A stretch of 64,000 nt of DNA. Source: Aliiroseovarius salicola (GTDB lineage Bacteria; Pseudomonadota; Alphaproteobacteria; Rhodobacterales; Rhodobacteraceae). Below are positions 55,846 through 64,000 of this stretch, piece by piece. The notes under the pieces were generated by a model, which was not told the origin of the DNA, searched no databases, and was given only the letters and a program-made list of their open reading frames with translations. The stretch is taken from the NCBI RefSeq assembly GCF_027891095.1, contig NZ_JAQIIO010000001.1, positions 343,501 to 407,500 on the forward strand. The letters are read 5' to 3'. The translations under genes and the position numbers were made by a program. Within the stretch, counting starts at the first letter, position 1. Each line of letters begins with the position of its first letter.

Positions 55846-57002
55846 AGGCCGGTTTTCTTTTTCTCGTCAGAGAAATATGCCGAAAGGAATTGGCGGTAAA
55901 CATTGTTTTTGAAGGACACCAGTTTAATGACCTCGGGTAGAGCAAGACCAGTGTTATTGCACACCTCTTCAGCGCGAATGAGCACGCTTTTCTTGTCACT
56001 GATCTGAATGTTTTTGTACGCCCAAAAAACGTGATCCGCGAGCCAAATAGCGAAATCTTTTTTATAGACATCCCAAGCGCCATATCTGACCAGATCATTA
56101 TATATCGTCATGGCATGATCAAAGATTGCGAGCGCCCCTGAGCTAGCGCTCGCAATGGTCTGTCCGCTCCAAATCCGGTGTGCATATGTAATCTCATCAT
56201 GAACAAGAAAACTGTCAGATGCCACAACTACTTCCCAGTGGAAGGGATTGTCTTCGAACATCCAGTCCCCTTCGGGAAGACGTAGGTTGTGTCGTTCGAT
56301 GAAGCTGCGACGATAGATTTTGCGCCACGGAAAGGGGGCCATTTGGAGCAGGGCCTTTTTCGCCTCTACGCTACTAAGTTCCTTCGCAGCAGATAGGCTT
56401 GGTGACAACATTTTGCGAAGCGACAGCAATCTGAAGGTTTTCACGTTGATTCTCTTGAGACGTGCAGAAACCTTGTTAGGCAGAAAGCGTCTCATCTTAA
56501 AAATTTTCAGACTGCCAATAATCAATTTCATAATCGCGTAGAACAGAAGTTTCTTGCGATACTTTCGGGGACTGAAGTTCACCCATGCACCATAATCTGG
56601 AAAGTTGGTATAGGTAGCTCGACCGTGAATATACTCGTTTGAGTTGACCATCACAAAGTCTGCTTGGCTGTTTTTGAGCCGATCCAGAGCGCGGTAAAAT
56701 GGGTGCGCAAACAAACGATCATCTCCATCCAGAAATGCAACGTAGTCTCCCTTTGCAACCGAGAGACCGTAATTTGCAGCGTTTGCCACGCCACCGGGCG
56801 TGTTTTCTTCGAACCGGTGGATGACAAACGGCACATCGGGATAGGCTTGCGAAAGCTCTTCAACAATTGCAACGGTATCGTCACTCGAGGCGTCATCCAC
56901 CACGATAATCTCTTTATCGATACCTTCGAGTGCAAGCGCGCTGGTCAAGGCCTCGGCTATGAATGGGCCTACGTTATAGGTGGTAACAATTATACTAATC
57001 AT
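55842..57002 (-). CDS. family 2 glycosyltransferase
   Basis: Protein of 386 residues with a GT-A fold N-terminus: SIIVTTYNVGPFIAEALTSA, then EIIVVDDASSDDT (38-50) and AFLDGDDRLF near 90-99. The C-terminal half (about 190-386) is variable and may bind the acceptor. It probably adds a sugar to a surface glycan. Start overlaps the upstream glycosyltransferase stop by 4 bases. Confidence 0.85.
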   Translation of the reverse strand: MISIIVTTYNVGPFIAEALTSALALEGIDKEIIVVDDASSDDTVAIVEELSQAYPDVPFVIHRFEENTPGGVANAANYGLSVAKGDYVAFLDGDDRLFAHPFYRALDRLKNSQADFVMVNSNEYIHGRATYTNFPDYGAWVNFSPRKYRKKLLFYAIMKLIIGSLKIFKMRRFLPNKVSARLKRINVKTFRLLSLRKMLSPSLSAAKELSSVEAKKALLQMAPFPWRKIYRRSFIERHNLRLPEGDWMFEDNPFHWEVVVASDSFLVHDEITYAHRIWSGQTIASASSGALAIFDHAMTIYNDLVRYGAWDVYKKDFAIWLADHVFWAYKNIQISDKKSVLIRAEEVCNNTGLALPEVIKLVSFKNNVYRQFLSAYFSDEKKKTGL

Positions 57003-57913
57003 GGTTCAATCCCGAGTGCAGTGAGGAGGTCCAAACGCAACTGAAGAAGTGGTATGGGAACTTCAGAGGAAGCTGGGATATTGTTCATAACCCAGCGGTC
57101 TAACCCTGCCACAAAACTTGAAATTTTATTAATAAGTAGAGCCTGATCTTCTTTGGGACGTGCTTGAATGGAGACGAGGATGTCCTTGAGATCTTCGTAC
57201 GCTTCGAGCCGTTCGAATGATCTGGCATTGGTTGCGCGGATTCCATCGCTAATCTCGTAATGTGTGAGCAGGGATGGCATCGAGTAGTCGAAGAATACCG
57301 TTTGCGCATTCATCAACACCTGCCAATGGGGAAGAATGTCTTCTTGCAATCTACGAGCGGGGAAGGCGGCGCCAATCCCATCATAAAAGCATTTGGAATA
57401 CACCTTGTTCCATGGAAACGCGGTCATTGGGAGGAACGCCCAGATGTTTTCGGGTTCGGTCAACAAATGCTTATCTTGTGTCGAAAACCGTGCGAGGCAA
57501 CGTTTATCCGTCGCATGCATCTGCGCCGTGTGTCTATTCTGGCGATCAGTTGCGATGTCATATTTAAACAAGGCAACATCAAACTCATTCTGAGTAATCT
57601 TTTTCAAACAAGACACATAGTTCGGCTTTATGAAATCGTCGGAATCTAAAAATGAAAAATATTTCGTCTTGCAGTGTTCTACGCCCGTGTTCCGACTTGG
57701 TCCTGGTCCAACATTGCTGGAATTCTGAATAACCTCCAAAGAGAGAATTGAATTGGCTTTCACCATTTCAAGCATTGAAATCGTGTCATCGGTCGAGCAA
57801 TCATCTACGATCACAATGTCAAATGGGCAGCTTTGTTCGGAGAGCTGATCCAACATTTCCTTGAGCGTATCGCGATCATTATAGGTGGGAAATATTATCG
57901 TTAATTCAGTCAT
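56999..57913 (-). CDS. family 2 glycosyltransferase
   Basis: Protein of 304 residues of the GT-A fold: LTIIFPTYNDRDTLKEML at the start, DIVIVDDCSTDDTISML (31-48), VGPGPSRNTGVEH and FSFLDSDDFIKPNY. It is first of the three-gene operon with the next glycosyltransferase and the sulfotransferase. The sugar donor cannot be read from the sequence. Confidence 0.85.
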   Translation of the reverse strand: MTELTIIFPTYNDRDTLKEMLDQLSEQSCPFDIVIVDDCSTDDTISMLEMVKANSILSLEVIQNSSNVGPGPSRNTGVEHCKTKYFSFLDSDDFIKPNYVSCLKKITQNEFDVALFKYDIATDRQNRHTAQMHATDKRCLARFSTQDKHLLTEPENIWAFLPMTAFPWNKVYSKCFYDGIGAAFPARRLQEDILPHWQVLMNAQTVFFDYSMPSLLTHYEISDGIRATNARSFERLEAYEDLKDILVSIQARPKEDQALLINKISSFVAGLDRWVMNNIPASSEVPIPLLQLRLDLLTALGIEP

Positions 57914-58105
57914 TTGCTACCAGCTATGTTGTCAAAGGGCACCGAATTTCACAGGCATTGCGTCTCGGATGAGATGTCGAACCCTGCTAGCATTGGCGTA
58001 ATCAGGTGTCAAAATTTATTTATCCCGTTGAAAATTTCCGAAAAGCAAGGGCGATGTCATGCATGTTAAGGCCTATGTACCACCACTTGGTTATCACCCG
58101 AACAG
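57914..58105. other. spacer between island operons
   Basis: 192 AT-rich bases with no gene. It lies between the two glycosyltransferase-region transcription units and probably holds the promoter for the three-gene operon. Confidence 0.35.
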
Positions 58106-59161
58106 TCATTTGCCACGCTTAAGAATTTTCCAAAGCAATCCATTTTGAGAAACCTTCTTTGCAATTTTACGCGGCTTCCGGTTTCGTTTCTCGTCCGCCA
58201 ACTTGGAAATTATGTGAAGAAGTAGGTCTTGATCCGGCGAACTTGGTGCAATCAGTTCTTGTTGGTCCTTATTTACAGCAGGAAAGAAGTCGCCAGCAGA
58301 AATGTCTGTTGATCGCAGGGCTCTTTCGTTGTCTGGTAAAAAATAGTCGCGCATCTCTTCAACGGTCTCGTAAGATAGCTGCATTTTTTGCTTCGCTAGG
58401 GTGGAAGGGAAATAGCTCGGCTTCCACCAAGCCCTGAATGCAGAGATACCTTGCGAAGGTTTCTTTGCATTCAGGCGTCGAAAAATATCCACGACACGAT
58501 AATCCAGCCCCTCATTCCTTGGCTTGCTGAGGGCGAGTCCGTCAGCACTGCCTCCAATCACCTCTAGGAAGTCCAAAAACAGCTCTCCATCGGGCCAATT
58601 TTTCGGTGAAAATGGGCGAACAATAACCTTTTCATCACCAAACACTTCCCGCCACGGCTCCAATCGTGCCCCAAACTTCAAGACTGGACTGGTAACATAT
58701 GCCCCCATATCCAAAGGTTCTTGCCGACCATTCTTAATGTTTTCCTGATACCCAGATAGGAAATGTTGATCCTGACGTCGAATATAGGCGATCACACAGA
58801 TTTCGAAGTCCTTGAACTGGTCCTTGATCCATTGGAGTTCTTTTACACCGAGCTGGGGGCTGCCAAAGAACTCAGAAGACAAAACCAAAGTATTGAATGA
58901 ATACTTGGAAAGATGCGAGTGCAAAGAGTTGTAGGCTCTGTCGAGCGTGGCTTTCTTCTCCGGAGGAAGGTTATGTACTGTGTGGTTCGGAATCGCCGCG
59001 ACAAGCGGAAGATGCTGAACCTTATGCATGAACGGAGCTCTAGGATCGGAAGGATAAAGAATCCCCTGCTCCAGCAGAGCATCGAAATTCTTGACCATAT
59101 CATTTTGAATGCTCGTTGTGCCGGTTTTGGCGAACCCAATATGCAGAAAAAGTTTAGCCAT
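58106..59161 (-). CDS. second sulfotransferase-like protein
   Basis: Protein of 351 residues with a PAPS-binding loop LHIGFAKTGTTSIQNDM (5-21) and a later YIRRQDQHFLSGYQENIK stretch typical of the 3'-phosphate part. Its C-terminus is basic. It was started at ATG 59161 (MAKLFLHIGF), because the longer frame has no support. It is a separate unit from the three-gene operon. Confidence 0.8.
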   Translation of the reverse strand: MAKLFLHIGFAKTGTTSIQNDMVKNFDALLEQGILYPSDPRAPFMHKVQHLPLVAAIPNHTVHNLPPEKKATLDRAYNSLHSHLSKYSFNTLVLSSEFFGSPQLGVKELQWIKDQFKDFEICVIAYIRRQDQHFLSGYQENIKNGRQEPLDMGAYVTSPVLKFGARLEPWREVFGDEKVIVRPFSPKNWPDGELFLDFLEVIGGSADGLALSKPRNEGLDYRVVDIFRRLNAKKPSQGISAFRAWWKPSYFPSTLAKQKMQLSYETVEEMRDYFLPDNERALRSTDISAGDFFPAVNKDQQELIAPSSPDQDLLLHIISKLADEKRNRKPRKIAKKVSQNGLLWKILKRGK

Positions 59162-59257
59162 TTGTCCAGTATCCAGTTCATGTGGAGTATTCGTGTATGC
59201 TGATACTTCACATTCCAATTATGCTCAATTCAGTTTGTCTGTTTTCAGGGGAGTGGG

Positions 59258-59403
59258 TGTCTGACGTCAGCGCCTTTGGATCCAAATAGCCGTATTTTAT
59301 ATGAGAGAGCTTAAGGTTCATCGCAACCACCGAGGAGCGGACGATGAGAAAGACAACGAAGAACCCAGGCGAGAAAATCGTTAAAGACATCAAGCGTGGC
59401 ACC
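59258..59403 (+). mobile_element. left-end remnant of the same IS3-type element (copy B)
   Basis: Starts with TGTCTGACGTCAGC, as copy A does at 44905, and has the ATG 86 bases further at 59344, followed by MRKTTKNPGEKIVKDIKRG. After about 19 codons the reading switches to a serine recombinase. Same orientation as copy A, so the two are direct repeats about 14.4 kb apart flanking the island. Confidence 0.75.
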
Positions 59404-60290
59404 GGCATATTGAACAACGAACTCTATATAGGCCGACTAATCTGGAACCGGCAACGGTTCATCAAAGACCCGAATACGGGCAAACGGCAGGCGCGATTGA
59501 ACCCTCCAGAAGACTGGATCGTAGAAGAGGTGTCAGATTTGCGGATCATAGATCAGGTCTTCTGGGAGGCTGTTAAAGCGCGACATTGAAGACCCGCAGT
59601 GCAGCCATCCGCGATGGTATCAATAAGCTGGGTCGTACAAAGCGGGCACGGCATCTGTTTTCCGACATGCTCAAACGTGGTTGCTGTGGGGGTGAATTTA
59701 TTCAGGCCGGCAAACAATATTATGGCTGCGCTAGCGCGCGAAACAAAGGCACCTGCGACAACCCTTTGACCATCAGACGAGAAGATTTGGAAACTCGCGT
59801 TTTGTCCGGTCTCAAAGATCAACTTTTGCACCCGGATCTGATCGCAGAATTTGTTCGCGCCTATCAGGAAGAGACTAACCAACTTGCGGGAACCATCAAG
59901 CAGGACCGCGTCAAGGCTGAACAGGCGTCGGATAAAGTCACCAAACAGAGTGATCGTATCATCGATTCCATTGCCGTAGGCATGTTTCATCCGAGCATGA
60001 AGGGTAAAATGACCGCTCTGGAAAAACGCAAAACGGAAATTGAGACTGAACTGCAGTCGTCGACGAATGACACACCAGTTCTTTTACACCCCAGCTTGGC
60101 AGATCGTTACAAAGAGCAGGTCGCCAACCTGACCAATGCGCTGGACAACAATTCGACCAAAGCCGAAGCGACATCGATCATCCGCAGCCTTCTTTCAGAA
60201 ATCAGACTAATACCGGAAGGCGACACCTTAGTTATTGAACTTGTTGGTGAACTGGCTGGGCTTTTGCAGTTAGGAACCCCCAAAAGCAAA
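59404..60290 (+). pseudogene. large serine recombinase, N-terminus lost and frameshifted
   Basis: Reads as the C-terminal two thirds of a large serine recombinase: a recombinase domain (GILNNELYIGRLIWNRQRF), a frameshift near 59584-59588 where one T appears missing (frame 1 stops at TGA 59587-59589), then the zinc-ribbon region (MLKRGCCGGEFI, YYGCASARNKGTCDNP) and a coiled coil. The catalytic resolvase domain is absent; its place is taken by IS3 copy B codons. The 3' end runs into the terminator and tRNA-fMet, so the last 20 or so codons of the open frame are artefacts. It is probably the fossil integrase of the island. Confidence 0.8.
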
Positions 60291-60292
60291 CA

Positions 60293-60312
60293 AGGCCACC
60301 CGAAGGTGGCCT
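60293..60312 (-). terminator. terminator of tRNA-fMet
   Basis: Perfect 8-bp stem AGGCCACC / GGTGGCCT with loop CGAA. On the minus strand it is followed by TGTTTGCTTTT, just downstream of tRNA-fMet. The recombinase frame runs through it. Confidence 0.8.
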
Positions 60313-60324
60313 GTTCGACAGTAG

Positions 60325-60401
<77 letters not shown>

Positions 60402-60541
60402 ACAGTGAGGTTGATATACGCCTGCACGTTGGGAACCACAAGGGGGTTACAGCAAAAAACTGTCATATTTCTTTGCTGTTTTACCAAAGGGTGACATCGA
60501 AGTGGATTTCACCTAAGTCTTTGTTCTGAAAGGATGCATTC

Positions 60542-61066
60542 ATGGACGGCACATTGGCGGTTTTATTCCTGCTTACCGGATTGATCGACATGACGGTCAA
60601 TCACTGTGACCGGGGCTGTATGAAGGCGGCCTGGACTGGGATTCGCCATACTGTTTCGGCGGGTCAGCTGGTGTTTGAAGCCGATGTCATCGGGCAGGAG
60701 GCCTACTACAGGCTGGATGCACCGGTCAGCTTTGGTCCGTTTCGGCCTGCGGTCGGGATTTCAGTGGATACGCATGGCGATGTCTGGATCGGCGCTGGCG
60801 CTGTGAATGAATTCTCCACAGTCGATGGGCGCGGATACGCAGAACTTAGTTTCATGCCTGGCCGCTGGATTCGGTCCGAAACGGGGCCTGTTTTGGGGTA
60901 TCCGCTTGAATTTCGTTCGGGACTTGAAGCCGGGATCTATCAAGAAGACGGAGATCGGGTCGGCGTTTCACTTGATCATCGATCCAATGGCGGCCTCGGG
61001 CACCCGACACCAAATCCGGGCTTGGAGACGGTGTTAATGCGGTATGGGAGAACGCACGGCGAGTAA
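60542..61066 (+). CDS. acyloxyacyl hydrolase, PagL-like lipid A 3-O-deacylase
   Basis: Protein of 174 residues, a small outer-membrane beta-barrel candidate. The C-terminal half has LEFRSGLEAGIYQEDGDRVG, then SLDHRSNGGLGHPTPNPGLE, matching PagL's His-Ser active site region. PagL removes a 3-O-acyl chain from lipid A. A signal peptide is weak (MDGTLAVLFLLTGLID). Start at ATG 60542 after GAAAGGATGCATTC. It lies alone between tRNA-fMet and the immunity-like gene. Confidence 0.78.
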   Translation: MDGTLAVLFLLTGLIDMTVNHCDRGCMKAAWTGIRHTVSAGQLVFEADVIGQEAYYRLDAPVSFGPFRPAVGISVDTHGDVWIGAGAVNEFSTVDGRGYAELSFMPGRWIRSETGPVLGYPLEFRSGLEAGIYQEDGDRVGVSLDHRSNGGLGHPTPNPGLETVLMRYGRTHGE

Positions 61067-61121
61067 GGGTAGATTTCCTTGCGGCCTGCCTTTTATCGAA
61101 TGGCATTACTTACCCCGTCAT

Positions 61122-61697
61122 TCAAACGACCGAATCCCTATCGATATTAAATATGTCGATCTGTTCATTTTCAAAGATGGTTTCAAGCGCATCGGCCCCA
61201 TGCGCCTCAAGAAAAAGCCGCTCCGTGTCCGAAATAGGAACGGCCAGAAGCCATGCCACTGTTTTTGTCTTCAACTCTAGTGTCCTCAGCTCCCTCTCCC
61301 ATATATACGGGTCGGTAAGTAGAATGTGGGACATTGAGTTAGAGCTTCCATAAAGCTTAACAACATCGAGGTGAATGGCACCGGGGAAACAATCCCAACC
61401 GTCTTTGATGATGTTGAAGGCTGCCGTTGCCAAAATATTGGGAAAATCTTCAACGTTTGAACTGCAAACTGAAAGAAGCTCTACGCCAAGTGGACCGTCG
61501 CTTTCCGTTTGTGCAATAGCGAGATCAGATAAGCCAATCGTCGCGTAAGATGTAACCCCATCGCAAGGCGAATTTTTCGATGAAAGAATACTCGTTTTTG
61601 TAGTAAGCTCCTCATCTGAATATGGAAAAATAGATGTCACGCCTGCAAAAGTAGCAGAAAGAAAATTGGCAATCTGTTTGTTTTCTTTACTAATCAT
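61122..61697 (-). CDS. suppressor-of-fused/YqcF-type immunity-like protein
   Basis: Protein of 191 residues with the features of the SUFU/YqcF family: KENKQIANFLSATF at the start, DGVTSYATIGLSDLAIA (about 46-62), HILLTDPYIWERELRTLEL near 124-142 and LETIFENEQIDIFNIDRDS at the end. YqcF is an antitoxin of a polymorphic-toxin pair in Bacillus. No toxin gene is adjacent, so it looks like an orphan immunity gene. It is more AT-rich than its neighbours, a sign of recent gain. Confidence 0.78.
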   Translation of the reverse strand: MISKENKQIANFLSATFAGVTSIFPYSDEELTTKTSILSSKNSPCDGVTSYATIGLSDLAIAQTESDGPLGVELLSVCSSNVEDFPNILATAAFNIIKDGWDCFPGAIHLDVVKLYGSSNSMSHILLTDPYIWERELRTLELKTKTVAWLLAVPISDTERLFLEAHGADALETIFENEQIDIFNIDRDSVV

Positions 61698-61772
61698 ATA
61701 ACCAATAAATAATTTTTCAGAACCTTAGCGTTGATTAACATAGGCACCTAACGGGTGATATAGTAAAACGCC

Positions 61773-61807
61773 AAAACGCCGCCTCCATTTCTGGAAGCGG
61801 CGTTTTT
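61773..61807 (-). terminator. terminator of the rRNA operon (bidirectional shape)
   Basis: A long hairpin AAAACGCCGC...GCGGCGTTTT with an inner TCCA/TGGA stem around a TTTC loop, one internal mismatch. It lies 41 bases after the 5S 3' end on the minus strand and has A/T runs on both flanks, so it can stop transcripts from either side. Confidence 0.88.
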
Positions 61808-61847
61808 GATTAGTCATCGTTATGAGAGGATACTTGGATTTTTACTA

Positions 61848-61965
61848 GGTTTGGCGGTGACCTACTCTCCCACACCTTAAGATGCAGTACCATTGGCGCG
61901 ACAGTGCTTAACGGCCGGGTTCGGGATGGAGCCGGGTGTTTCACTTGTGCTATGACCACCAAACC
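61848..61965 (-). rRNA. 5S ribosomal RNA
   Basis: About 118 bases whose reverse complement begins GGTTTGGTGGTCATAGCAC and ends ACCGCCAAACC, with the internal CCCGAACCCGGCCGTTAAG typical of 5S. The ends pair. Exact ends may differ by a few bases. Confidence 0.93.
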
Positions 61966-62043
61966 GAGTAAAAATCCAATTTCCAAGTCAGTACACTATG
62001 GTGTGTATGCTTTTGATTAATCAGTAGAACTGTCTTCTACTGG

Positions 62044-64000
<1,957 letters not shown>

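Overview
This window looks like the chromosome of a motile, denitrifying member of the Rhodobacteraceae (Roseobacter group, Alphaproteobacteria). The signs are a heme d1 (nir) cluster with a fused nirDL, the flhA-fliR-flhB/motA/fliL//fliF-fliN-fliP flagellar block in roseobacter-like order, a DUF2793 protein, an acs/symporter acetate module, and an rRNA operon followed by tRNA-fMet. This assignment rests on recognising gene families and gene order; no database search was run.

Layout: (1) 1-6855 (+): the 3' part of a nir operon, nirC(partial)-F-DL-G-H-J-N plus a CbiX-like gene, for making heme d1 of cytochrome cd1 nitrite reductase. (2) 6.9-12.5 kb: a mixed stretch with a LuxR-type regulator, DUF983 protein, internally deleted enoyl-CoA hydratase remnant, glutathione S-transferase, DUF2793 protein and UDP-glucuronate 4-epimerase-like gene. 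(3) 12.5-26.0 kb: two divergent flagellar operons meeting at about 22.6 kb. The minus-strand one holds fliL, DUF6468, motE-like, motA, a large periplasmic protein, a lytic transglycosylase, flhA, fliR, flhB and a coiled-coil gene. The plus-strand one holds fliF, fliH-like, fliN and fliP. (4) 26.4-35.1 kb (+): an acetate/C2 module: acetyl-CoA synthetase, an adenylate kinase with a zinc-type lid, a two-subunit Na+/solute symporter, a cNMP/CBS/DUF294 protein, a small membrane protein and a membrane-anchored DnaQ-like exonuclease. (5) 35.1-39.5 kb: a GDPD remnant, a hypothetical gene, PEP synthase behind an FNR-like box, a DsrE-like protein and a degenerate class I amidotransferase-like protein. 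(6) 39.5-44.9 kb: a SARP/BTAD-TPR regulator divergent from a small membrane peptide, a cysteine synthase-glutaredoxin fusion and a PLP decarboxylase, with SARP-style direct repeats between them. This is a candidate uncharacterised sulfur amino-acid pathway.

(7) 44.9-60.3 kb has the marks of a genomic island. Two degraded left ends of the same IS3-type element lie in the same orientation at 44905 and 59258, an IS6-type transposase ruin lies at 54.4-54.9 kb, and a broken large serine recombinase abuts tRNA-fMet. Inside is the most striking locus, 45347-54051 (-): an eight-gene operon encoding a Ser/Thr kinase, an FHA protein, a PP2C phosphatase, a GTPase-like protein with no P-loop, a dynamin-like GTPase, a second GTPase, a small possibly roadblock-like protein and an unknown protein. 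It resembles the PpkA/Fha/PppA phospho-switch of type VI secretion, but no secretion gene is present; it is coupled to dynamin-type GTPases instead. I consider it the best candidate for an undescribed system. A second island block (54955-59161, lower GC) encodes two sulfotransferase-like proteins and two family 2 glycosyltransferases.

(8) 60.3-64.0 kb: the end of an rRNA operon (23S partial and 5S, minus strand) with its own terminator, then tRNA-fMet with its own terminator. A PagL-like lipid A deacylase gene and an orphan YqcF/SUFU-type immunity gene lie between 5S and tRNA-fMet.
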